From NCBI GenBank assembly GCA_028583605.1, contig CM053328.1:10404782-10468781 (forward strand): a stretch of DNA of 64,000 nucleotides, in the 5' to 3' direction. Positions 1-11,345 of the stretch are shown here, one piece after another. This DNA comes from Dastarcus helophoroides (taxonomy: Eukaryota; Arthropoda; Insecta; Coleoptera; Bothrideridae). A model generated the notes under the pieces. The model saw nothing but the letters and a program-made list of their open reading frames with translations, ran no database searches and was not told where the DNA came from. Positions within the stretch are counted from its first letter, which is position 1; every line of letters starts with the position of its first letter. The translations under genes and the position numbers were made by a program.

Positions 1-3000
1 AGAGGTGAAATTTCTAAAAAGGTCAATCTTTTAAAAAGGTTAAAATTTCAATGAAGCCTAAAATTTAAAAAAAAATTCTTGGTCAAAGTGTTGGGAAAAA
101 CTAACATTTTAAAAGTCGAAATTCACAAAAAAGCAAAATTCTCTTTAAATCGAATCAAAAAAGATGAAATTTAAAAAAAGCTCTTCACAAAATTTCGAGA
201 ATCAGCCGAAATTTTGGAAAAGTTCAAAATTTTTAAAGTCAAAATTTTCACCTTTTTTAAAATATTTTAAGAAAGTAGAAATTTTCGAAAAAATCAAGAT
301 TTATGAGTCGAAAATTTTCAAAAAAAATTCGTTATTTTAAAAAAGACGAAATTTACAGAAGCAAAATTTCTATAAGAAGGCGAGGTTGAAAAAATTAAAT
401 CTTTAGTCAAGATTTTGCAACAAAATAATCGAAATTTTGGAAGCCAGATTTTCAAAAAAATCATAATTTTTAAAATACAAAAATTTTGGAAAATGTAATT
501 TTCAAAATACGCTCTATTTTTAAAATATTCGAAATTTGTAATAGAGGTGAAATTTCGTAAAAAGTCAACATTTTAATAAGCTTAAAGATGAAAACTAACA
601 TTTTTTAAAAAATCAACTGTTAGTCAAATTATCGGAGAAAAATGACATTTACAAAGAAAGCAAAATTTTCAGTAAATCGAATCAAAAAAGTTGAAATTAA
701 AAAAAAAAGCTCTTTACAGAATTTTGAGAAACAGCCGAAATTTTAAAAATGGCAAATTTTTAAAATTCGAAATTTTCAAAATAATTCAGAATTTGGATAG
801 TCAAATTCTTAAATAAAGTTAAAATTTCGACTTTTTTAAAAAATATTCAAATTTTTTTTGAAAAAAAAATCAAAATTAAAAGAAACGAAATTTTTGGAAA
901 GTAAAAATATTGCAAAAAGCTTGAATTATTTTTAAGGTGAATATTTTGAAAAGAGTTAAAATTTTAAAAAATTTAGAAATCTTCACACAAAACATCAAGA
1001 ACTATAGAAAAGTCCAAAAAAATGACATTGCAGTGCAAATTGCAGTTATGCGTAATTGGCTAACTTGAATGAATACCTTGGTTTTAACAAGGATTTTCGC
1101 CTGAAATAAAAATTCTTTTATGTCAAATTCTTAAATATGTATTTCGGGGACAAAGCTCTCTTCTTCCACAGAAAAGCTAACCGCAACTACATGAAGTTTT
1201 ATTTCGGAAGTAGGGCCTAATTTTTATGATTATCTTATTTTTTGCAGCTTTATTACTAATTAAAATTACATCCACTTAAAAGTAAAATGGTTTTCTTTTA
1301 TTTACCTAGTTTTGTTTGCCATCATTTCATGAAATGTTTTCCCTGCAATCGTTTATTTTGTAAAACTTTTATCTGTTCCTTTTATTTTGCTTCTCTTCCC
1401 TGCAATCGTTTATCTTGTAAGCTTTTATCTTTCTGCAAAAAGCTTGAATTATTTTTAACGTGAATATTTTGAAAAGAGTTGAAATTTTAAAAAAATTAGA
1501 AATCTTCACAAAAAAAAATCAATAACTATAGAAAAGTTTAAAAAAATGACATTTTGAAAGTCGAAATTTACATAAAAAGCAATATTTTCAGTAAATCGAA
1601 TTAAAAAAGTTGAAATTAAAAAAAGCTTTCTACAAAAACGTCAAAATTTCGAGAAACAGATGAAAATTTTGGAAAATTTTAAAAGTCGAAATTTTTAAAA
1701 TAATCCACAATTGGGAAAAAAGTCAATATTTTGAAAGTTTTTGAAATATTCACCTTTATTTTGAAAAAAGTCGAAATTAGAAAAAGCGAAATTTCGGTAA
1801 AGTAAAAATCTTGCATAAAATTTGATTTTCTTTAATGTGAATATTTTGAAAAAGGTTGAAATTTTAACAATGTACTAATTTTCACAAAAAAATCCAGATC
1901 TGTAGAAAAGTCCAAAAAAATGAAATTTTAAAAGTCGAAATTTTCAAAAAAAGTGCAACATTTTCAGTAAATCGAATTAAAAAAGTTGAAATTTAAAAAG
2001 CTCTCTATAAAAGCGTCAAAATTTCGAGAAACAGCCGAAATTTTCGAAAATATCAAAATTTTAAAAGTCGAAATTTTCAAAATAATTCAGAATTTGGAAA
2101 AAAGTCAAAATTTTAAATAAAGTTAAAATTTGGCTTTTTTAAAAATATACACTTTTTTTTTTAAAGAAAATCGAAATTAAAAAGAGTGACATTTCGGGAA
2201 AGTAAAAATATTGCAAAAAATTTGAATATTTTTAAAGTGAATATTTTGAAAAAGGTTGATAATTTTAAAAATGTAGAAATTGTCACAAAAAAATCAAGAT
2301 CTATAGAAAAGTCCAAAAAAATGACATTTTAAAAGTCGAAATTTACAAAAAAAGCAACATTTTCAGTAAATCGAATTAAAAAAGATAAAATTTAAATAAA
2401 GCTCCCTACAAAAAAATCAAAATAATTCAGGTAATCTTAAAAAAGTCGATTTTAATTTTTTCGAGAAAGATTTTTGGAAAGTCAAATTTATAGGAAAGTT
2501 AAAATTTCGAAAAAATTGAAGATTTTAAATAAAGTCGAAATTTTTAATAGACAGTTAAATTTTGAAAAAGTCAACATTTTCAAAAAAAATTTGGTCTTTT
2601 TCAAAATACTCATTTTTTTAATTCGAAATTAAAAAAAATAGCAAAATATCTGGAAAGTAAAAATATTGCTAAAATTTTAGGAAAATAGAAATTTTCGAAA
2701 AAATTAAGATCTATAGAGTCGAAGATTTTCAAAAAAATTCGTTATTTTCTAAAAAGGCAAAATAATTTTAAAAAATTAAATTTTTTTAAGAAAGACGAGA
2801 TTTACACAAGCAAAATCTCTACAAGAAGGCGAGATTAAAAACAATTTAAATCTTTAGTCAAAATATTGCAAAAAAAAATTGAAATTTTGGAAGTCACATT
2901 TTCAAAAAAGGTCAACATTTTTAAAAAGGTCGAAATTTCTCAAAAAAAAAAGAAATGCAAAAAAAACAAATTTCGAGGAAAAGCCTACAATATTACAGAG

Positions 3001-6000
3001 TTTACTTTTTTAAATTATAAAATATTATATTATAATTAATTTTGAAAATATTATTTTTTTTTTAAATATTCGAAATTTGTAAACGAGGTGAAATTCCGAA
3101 AGGTCAACCAACGTTTTAAAAAGATTAAAATTTCGACGAAGAAGAAAATCAAAAAAATATTCAACTCTTAGTCAGTGTTGGAAGAAAAATGACATTTTAG
3201 AAGTCAAAATTTACAAAAAAAGCGAAAGTAAATCGAATCCAAAAAGTTGAAATTGTTAAAGTCGAAATTTTGGGAAATGTGAAAATTTTAGAAATCGAAA
3301 TTATAAATATACAAAATTTTGACTTTTTTAAAATATTCAACTTTTTTTTTTTGAAAAAAAATCGAAATTTCGAGAAGGTAAAAATATTGCAAAAAATTTA
3401 AATAATGCTTAAAGTGAGTATTTTGAAAAAGGTTGAAATTTTAAAAATGCAAAAATTCTCACAAAAAAAATCAAGATCTATAGAAAAGTCGAAATTTACA
3501 AAAAAAAGGCAGCATTTTCAGTAAATAGAATCAAAAAAGTTGAAATTTAAAAATAGCTCTTCAACAGAAAAAGTTAAAATTTCGAGAAACAGCCGAAATT
3601 GTGGAAAAAGTCGAAATTTTCAAAATAATTCAGAATTTGAAAAAAGTTAAAATTTTGACCTTTTTTAAAATATTTATCTTTTTTTTAAAAAGTCGAAATT
3701 AAAAAAAGCGAAGTTTCGGGAGAAGTAAAAATATTGCAAAAAATTTGAACTAATTTTTAAGGTGAATATTTTGAAAAAGATAGAAATCTTGAAATTATAG
3801 AAATTTTCACAAAAAAATCAAGATCTGTAGAAAAGTCCAAAAAAAATGACAATTTAAAAGTCGAAATTTACAAAAGAGAGCAACATTTTCAGTAAATAAG
3901 TTGAAATTTAAAAAATCTCTACAAAAAAGTCAAAATTTCGAGAAACAGCTGATATTTTGGAAAATGTCAAAATTTTAAAAGTCGAAATTTTCAAAATAAT
4001 TCAGAATTTGGAAAAAAGTCAAAATTTTAAATAAAGTCGACATTTTTACCTTTTTAAAATATTCACCCTTTCTTTGAAAAAAATCGAAATTAAGAAAGCG
4101 AAATTTCGGCAAAGTAAAAATATTGCAAAAAATTGGATTTTTTTTTAATGTGACTATTTTGAAAAGGATTGAAATTTAAAAATGTCGAAATTTTCATAAA
4201 AAATCAAGATCTATAGACAAATATAAAATTTAAAAAAATTCGTTATTTTTAAAAAAGGCGAAGTTATCAAAAAAAAAGTTAAATTTTTCAAGAAAGGCTA
4301 GATTTGCAAAAGTCAAAATTTTGATAGGAAGAGGGGATTAAAAAAAATTAAACTTTTAGTCAAAAATTTGCAAAAAATCGACATTTTAAAAGCCAAATTA
4401 TAAAAAAAGTTGCAATTTTCTAAACAAAAGTGAGTATTTTTTTAAAAAAAAGGCGAGATTAACAAAACTTGAATGTCGCAATTTTGCAAAAAATCAAATT
4501 TTTAAAAGCGCAATTTTCAAAGAAAGTCAACATTTTCTAAAATGTGGAAATTTTACAAAGAGTAGAAATTTACAAAAAAAAAACTAAATCTCGAGAAAAA
4601 GCCTAAAATTTGAAGGATTCGAAATTTTGAAAATCGAAATTTTTAAAAATATAGTCAAAATTTTGAGGGGTCAAAATTTTCAAAATGGTGGATTATTTTT
4701 AAAATATTCCAAATTTACAAAAAAAGTTGAAATTTCGGTAGAAATGAATATTAAAAAGGTCAAAATTTCAATGAAAACGAAAATCAGAAAACAAATTAAA
4801 CTTTTACTCAAAGTTTTGGGAAAAAATGATATTTTGAAAGTCGAAATTACAAAAAAAAGCAGAATCAAAAAATTTCAGGAACAGTCGAAATTTCGGAAAA
4901 AATCTAAATTTTTAAAATAATTCAGAATTTTGGAACAAAATTAAAATTTTGAAGGTCCAAATATTCTAAATAATTCAGAATTTTGAAAAAAATGAAAATA
5001 AATACCGAAATATTCAAAAAGTCGACCTTTTTAAAATAGACAGATTTAAAAAAAAATCTATACTTACCAAAAAGTTGAAATTTTGAAGAAAACGAAATTT
5101 TAAAAGATTGAAACCTTCGGCCAAAATTTTGGAAAAATAAATAGAAAATTTTGAGTTGAAATTTTCAGGTAAAATATGTATGTATTTTTTAAAATAATCA
5201 AAATTCTCAATAAAGTCGAAAAAGTGACATTTTTCAAAGGAATCGTAATTTAGAACAGAAGGAATTAAAAAAAATTAAAAATTAACAAATTTTGGAAAAT
5301 GTCGAAATTTTAAATTTTGAAAAAAAATTTGTGCACAAAATATGGAAAAGGTGGAAAACTTTGAAAAACAATTAGGAAAAAGTTGAAGTTCTGAAATTCG
5401 AAAATTTCAAAAAAAATTATTTTTGGCTAAAGCCAGGATCTTGAAAAAAATAGAGTTTACGAAATGTTCGAAGTTTTGGAAAAGTCGAAATTTTGAATGT
5501 CGAAATTTCCAGAATAAGCCAAAATTTCGAAAAAACGGAGAAACTTCGAAATAATCCGAGATTTACAAAATGGTCGAAATTTTTAAAAAACTCAAAATAT
5601 TTAAAAGATTCGCATATTGTCAAAAAATCGAATTCTTTATTAAAAAAATTGCAGTTTTCCAAAAAATTAAAATTTTCAAAAGTCAAAATATTCAAAATAT
5701 AGCATTTTTCAAAAAACAAAAAATAGTCAAAATTATGGAACAGGCGAAATTTTCAAAGGTGGAAATTTTAAAAAAATTTAAAATTTCCAAAGAAATTTAT
5801 TCAAGTTTTATTTTCCAAAAAATGGAATTCACAAAAAGATCAAAATTTTTGAAAATAATTGGAAATTAAAAAAGGTGGAAATTTTCAAAAAACTTGGAAA
5901 AAGCAAAACTTTGTAGAAGAGTCGACATTTGGAACAAAAGTGTAACCTTTCAAAGAAAAGTCCAAATTCGAAATAAATCCGAATTTTCAAAGAAAGTAAA

Positions 6001-6480
6001 AATTTTGGAATAAATTTTTGTTTTTCAAAAAGTGGGAATTTTGAAGCAAACTCGCATTTAAACGGAGTCAGATAACAAAAAAAATGTCGAAATCTCGAGA
6101 AAAGGTCTACAATCTTCAAAAAATTCATAATTTTTAAACAATCAAAATATTAAAAAATAAAAAAATATATATAAACGTCAAAAAAGTCGAATTTTTTCAA
6201 AAGAAGGCGAAGCTGCAAAAAATCAAATTTCAAGAAAAACAAAATATCGACAATAACTTGAAATATTTCAACGAGAGAAAAAAAATCAAAATTTAGAGAA
6301 AATCAAAATTTGAAAAAGCTCGAAATTTCGAGGAAAATGCAAAATTTCGACAGAAAGCGGAAACAAACAAAAAATCTGAAAATTTTTTTCAAACAATAAA
6401 CTGAAATTTTTAAGGAAGTCGAATTGATTTATGAGTTCAATAAGTAAATATCGAGAAAAAGTCAACAATTTCAAATTTAA
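1..6480. repeat. A-rich degenerate tandem array
   Basis: The + strand is purine/A-rich and built from variants of a word close to GTCGAAATTT followed by A-runs, about every 20 bp. Between roughly 900 and 4,200 a longer unit shows: the phrase TCAAGATCTATAGAAAAGTC and its variants recur near 985, 1,521, 1,893, 2,295, 3,473 and 3,817, with spacings of about 345-400 bp where nothing is inserted. Short open frames here (for example 4,627-4,920, 5,417-5,719 and 5,570-5,869) translate to K/I/F-rich text and are not genes. Confidence 0.85.
1031..1435. repeat. Dispersed ~370-400 bp repeat, copy 1
   Basis: This block of less biased sequence interrupts the A-rich array and is nearly identical to 6,629-6,995. 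The match starts at GCAAATTGCAGTTATGCG and runs through a phrase ending near CTGCAATCGTTTATTTTG. The array phrase beginning GCAAAAAGCTTGAATTATTT occurs on both sides (near 930 and 1,436), as expected if the block was inserted into a tandem array. No terminal inverted repeat or coding capacity is visible, so its class is unknown. Confidence 0.75.
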
Positions 6481-6494
6481 AAAAAAGCTCAACG

Positions 6495-6628
6495 TTCCAT
6501 TATTTATTTGTGCCCGTAGCACATAGGGTAAAACCGGTCCTGCGTATGAATAATAAAAGAAAAGTGACGAATTCCGTACTTCGGTATTCATCAATTCATC
6601 ATAAATCACATAAATTTTTTTTCTAATT
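6495..6628. other. Non-array segment, no gene seen
   Basis: A short stretch of ordinary composition between the array and the second copy of the dispersed repeat. It contains GTGCCCGTAGCACATAGGG but no recognisable coding or mobile-element signal. Confidence 0.4.
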
Positions 6629-6995
6629 GCAAATTGCAGTTATGCGTAATTGGCTAACTTGAATACCTTGGTTTTAACATGGAATTTCGCCTGAAATAAA
6701 AATTCTTTTATGTCAAACTCTTAAATATGTATTTCGGGGACAAAGCTCTCTTCTTCCACAGAAAAACTAACCGCAACTAGGTACATGAAGTTTTATTTCG
6801 GAAGCAGGCCCTAATTTTTATGATTATTATCTTATTTTTTTGCAACTTTATTACTAATTAAAAGTACTCCACTTTAAAGTAAAATTGTTTTTTTTATTTA
6901 CTTATTTTGTTTGCCATCATTTCATGAAATGTTTACCCTGCAATCGTTTATTTTGTAAGCTTTTATCTGTTCCTTTTATTTTGCTTATCTTGCGC
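6629..6995. repeat. Dispersed ~370-400 bp repeat, copy 2
   Basis: This is the second copy of the block at 1,031-1,435, in the same orientation, with a few substitutions and small indels. Copy 1 has an extra partial duplication of its right end (CCCTGCAATCG appears twice there). The sequence after this copy (to about 7,240) is unlike copy 1. Confidence 0.75.
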
Positions 6996-6999
6996 GGTG

Positions 7000-8074
7000 T
7001 ATCTAAAATTAATAATTAGCAGCAAATCGTTAAAATATTATCAAAGCATCTTCATCCTTGATGCGCTGTTGTTGGCTTTAAAGAAAACGACAAGATCGGT
7101 GTAATTAATTCCGCGTATGATCGCATTTGTGGGTTTTAAATATAAACAATAAACATTAAATATTTGTTTCGTTAATAAACCGAATCGATTGTACACAGAC
7201 GTTATTTTGAGATTCTGATTCACTCCCAAGTGTATATTGTTTAATGCTTAAAGGGTCAATGAACTCAAGATGGGGAATGGCACGTTTTTTTGCCCAATTT
7301 TACCTAATAGATAGATAGATAGATTTTTCCAGGTTGAATTCGTGAGTTGCTGAATGTCTGGTGATTTTTTTTAATTAGGGTTATCCTTTCGAAATATCGA
7401 TTTTTTTTTCGAAAATTTTAGATATTTCTAAATTTTGCCTTTTTTTAATGTTTACTGTAGAGATTTCCTTAAAATTCCGTGTTTACATTTGAATAATTTT
7501 TTTTTCGAGAACTTCGCCTTTAAAACTTGAAATCTCAATTTTCTTGTTTAAAATTTCGAGTTAAGTTGGAAAATTTTAAAGTTTCTCACGAAATATTGAC
7601 TTTTTTTTTCTTAACATGTTGTGTTTAATTTTTTTTTTATATATCAATTTTAAAATGTCAACTTGTAGTTTCTAGAGGAAAGTTAAAATTTCTAAGAAAA
7701 CTCTACTCGAAATTTTAACGTTCCTCTCGAAACTATAAGTTGACTTTTTTAGTTTTGACATTTTGAACCCTTACTGTGTGGAATTCTTCAATATTCATAC
7801 CCATAAACTCTATTAGCGACAAATACAACAAAAGACATAAAAAAATTTTATTTTAATCTTTTGCCTAAAAGTACTGCTAAAGAGTTTGGGATTATCCATA
7901 AGACAAACTGGGCGCAAGGCTACAAGGGGACGTGCCCAAGCACATATAACCTTTGGAGGAGTGCCAATGAGTATTTGCCTAAATGACTAGAGCGCTGTCA
8001 ACATAACATATAACCCGTCACTAAATAAATCACTATTACGTTGTCAAGATTTTGTGTATGTATTTAGTTAAGTC
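7000..8074. other. Non-coding segment with TE scraps and a T-rich array piece
   Basis: No gene is supported. The segment contains a short TAGA microsatellite at 7,308-7,324 and a T-rich piece of the general array at about 7,370-7,740, in opposite polarity to the main blocks. At 7,752-7,800 a phrase with TGTGGAATTCTTCAATAT matches the interior of the hAT MITE at 14,412-14,774, so it is probably a fragment of the same family. 7,860-8,074 is of ordinary composition and unrecognised. Confidence 0.5.
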
Positions 8075-11000
8075 TGTCCACCTTAAATACTCGCAGGTGT
8101 CTTTGGACATCAAAATTTCAAATGAGAAACTAACATTCATCAGTAATATTTTATTTTTCCACCATAATTTTATCTTCATCCTTAGAAAGTTGTACCTTTT
8201 TTTTAAGTAGGGGAAAATCCGTTAAGGACATCTGGGAAGATGTCAAGTGTTGGACTTCCGCTCAAACTGCAGGTACCGACTAAAAACCCCTACTTCTTCG
8301 GGCCAGACCTGACCTACGAATGAAGATAACATTTGCAGTCTTCCATCTTGTGGGAAAATACCGGTACCTAAACATGGAATTGACTATTACTCCAAAGTAT
8401 TTGACAGCTTGATCCGAAAGAGACTTCAGAGCTTAGTTTGGAATTCCGTCTAGACCTGGAGCCTTTTTGACGTTTAGCTTGCGCAGAAAGCTTTGAATTT
8501 TCTCCTCGTTAGTCGCTTGGATGACGTCGTCTTCTTCTGGCACTTCCTCCTGAAGAACTTGAACCTCTTCTTCCACCGCCTCTACGAAGTCTAAGTCCAC
8601 TTCTTCAAGTGTGGCGTGACAGTGTCGTTCAAAGGTCTCAGCGAAAGCTGCGGCCTTATCCAGATCTGAGTAAGCCATTCCTTGAGGTCCGTGTATCGGT
8701 GGGATAGGTTTCCTATCTCCTCTTAGAGCTTTGGCTGTGCACCAGAGATCTGATGGAATTTCGAGGTTGCAACTTCTTAGGTACACCTGAAACTTAGAAA
8801 TTTTGTGCTCTCTGAGCTCGTGGATGAGCCTGTTGACTTCCGCCTTATCTGCTTACAGATTGGTCCGTCTTGCTCTCTTCCTGGCACGATTTTTCCTTCT
8901 AATCAGCTCCACCAAGTGATTTGGCAGTGGTTCCCTTCCTTCTATACGGAAAGTTTTGGTCGCTGCCATAATTAAATCTGTTATGATGATTTCCAGTCTT
9001 TCCACTTTCCACCGCTGCGTTGATGTCATCGTTTGTGTTGATCTCTCCAGGCTCTTCCAAGTTTGCTGCTAGATACTCCCTGAACAAGTTGTACCTAATC
9101 GATTGAATATGCTACAGATTCTAAGAACTGACCAGATGCTTCGTCTGAAAGTAAATAGTATATCTTCCTCATAATATTTTGGATTCAATCAAAATCGATT
9201 GCCGTTGCCTTTGGTGATCAAATTTTCAATGAAAAAGAAAAGTTCATCAGTAATATTTTCTTTTTCCACCATATGTTTGTCTCCATGTAGTACATTTTGC
9301 TAAGCTATACCTTATCGAATTATTATGCTAGAAGACTAAAGCTATGATGATGACTGCTATGCTAGAAACTATTCAGAAACCTCGTTTAAAATTAATGCAT
9401 ATCGTCATAATATTCTTACGTATTCTGACACACTCGGTCCATCTTAATAACCATTTGGTGGTAAAAATGTTAATGAGAAACGAAAGCTCATCAGTAATAT
9501 TTTCTTTTTCCAATATATATTTGTCTTCAATGGTACATTCTTCTAGCTGTACCTTATCGAATGGATAGGCTAGAGACTAAAGCTATGGTAATGGTGCTAT
9601 GCTAGAAACTATTCAAAAGCTTCAGTTGGAAGTAGACAGTTTATCGCCATTATAATTTTACGTATTCGAACACGCTCGATCCGTCTTAATAATTATTTGG
9701 TGGTCAAAATTTTAATGAAAAACGAAAGTTCATCAGTAATATTTTGTTTTTCCACTATAATTTTGTCTTCATATGGAACATTTTTCTAAGCTGTACCTTA
9801 TTAAATGATTATGCTAAAGACCCTAGAAATCAATCAGGAGCTTCATTTGAAACTAAACAGCATCATAATCTGAGAATTGGCACATCCATCTTAATAATTG
9901 TTTGGTGTACAAAATGTCAATGAAAAACGAAAGTTCATCAGTAATATTTTCTTTTTTCACTATAATTTTGTCTTCAAATTGTGTGTTTTTCTAACCTGTA
10001 CATCATCGAATACTTATGCTAGAGATCCTTAAAAATTATCTGAAACTTCATTTGAAACTAAACAGCATATCGCCATCATCATCCTCTTAGATTTTGGGAC
10101 ACAATCCACTCATTTTGATGATCATTTGGTGGTCAAAATTTCAATGAAGAACAAATGTTAATCAGTAATATTTTCTTTTTCCACTATAATTTTGTCTTCA
10201 TGTGGTACATTATGTTCCTTATCGAATGGTTATGGATAGAGACCCTAGAAGCTAATTAGAAACTTCATTTGAAACTAAACAGCACATCGCCATCATCATC
10301 TTAGGTATTGGAACAATCCATTCATCTTGATAAGCATTTGGTGGTCAAAATTTAAATGAAAAACAAAAGTTCATCGGCAATATTTTCTTTTTCCAGTATA
10401 ATTTTGTCTTGATGTGGTACGTGTTTCTAAGATGTTCCTTAACGAATGGTTATGGATAAAGACCCTAGAAGCTAATTAGAAATTTGATTTGAAACTAAAC
10501 AGCACATCGCCATCCATCATCTTAGGTATTGGGACAATCCATTCATTTTGATAACCATTTGGTGGTCAAAATTTAAATAAAAAACCAAAGTTCATCAGTA
10601 ATATTTTCTTTTTCCACTACAAATTTGCCTTCAAGTGGCGCATCTTTCTAAGCTGCACCTCATGGAATGGTTATGCTAGATACCCTAGAAGCTTTAGAAG
10701 CTTTATTTGAAACTAAACAGCATCTCGCCATCATAAATTTAGATATTGGGACACAATCCATTCATCCTGATAACCATTTGGTGGTCGAAATTTCCATGAA
10801 ATACAAAAGTTCATCAGTAATATTTTCTTTTTCCACTATAATTTTGTCTTCATGTGGTACATTTTTCTAAGATGTTCCTTAACGAATGGTTACGGATAGA
10901 GAACCTAGAGGCTAATCAGCAACTTCATTTGAAACTAAACAGCACATCGCCATCATCATCTTGGGTATTGGGACAATCCATTCATCTTGATAATTATTTG

Positions 11001-11345
11001 GTGGTCAAAATTTAAATGAAAAACGAAAGTTCATCAGTAACATTTTCTTTTTCCACTATAAATTTGTCTTCAAGTGGTGCATCTTTCTAAGCTGCACCTC
11101 ATGGAATGGTTATGCTAGAGACTCTAGAAGCTTCAGAAGCTTCATTTGAAACTAAACAGCATATCGCCATCGTAAACTTAGGTATTGGGACACAATCCAT
11201 TCATTTTGATTATTTGGTGGTCAAAATTTCCATAAAATACGAAAGTTCATCAGTAATATTTTCTTTTTCCATTATAATTTTGTCTTCATATGCTACATTT
11301 TTTCAAGCTGTATCTTGTCGATTGGTTATGATAAAGACATTAGAA
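8075..11345. repeat. Satellite array, ~220-240 bp unit, about 11 units
   Basis: The phrase TTCATCAGTAATATTTTCTT (or a close variant) recurs near 8,135, 9,246, 9,488, 9,729, 9,928, 10,156, 10,371, 10,590, 10,811, 11,030 and 11,247, mostly 200-240 bp apart. Each unit also carries TTTGGTGGTCAAAAT, TTTGTCTTCA, a GAGACCCTAGAAGCT-like phrase and CAGCATATCGCCATCATC. The first unit is separated from the rest by retrotransposon sequence (about 8,205-9,110). Open frames at 9,344, 10,667 and 11,106 are successive units read in frame, not genes. Confidence 0.9.
8205..9110 (-). pseudogene. Dead non-LTR retrotransposon fragment (endonuclease/RT junction)
   Basis: Read on the - strand, 8,786-8,433 gives about 118 residues including PIPPIHGPQGMAYSDLDKAA and VKKAPGLDGIPN. 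This is the typical linker and first reverse-transcriptase motif of jockey-like LINE pol proteins. Upstream, 9,087-8,899 gives ANLEEPGEINTNDDINAAVE, the usual stretch between endonuclease and RT. Downstream, after an in-frame stop, PTRWKTANVIF matches the next RT block before the frame decays. Stops and frame changes show that it is inactive. It lies inside the satellite array, with array units on both sides. Exact ends are not defined. Confidence 0.8.

Noticed and set aside
7041..7229. 62-codon open frame on the - strand in non-array DNA
   Set aside because: No start context, splice signal or family similarity that I recognise; too short to support alone.
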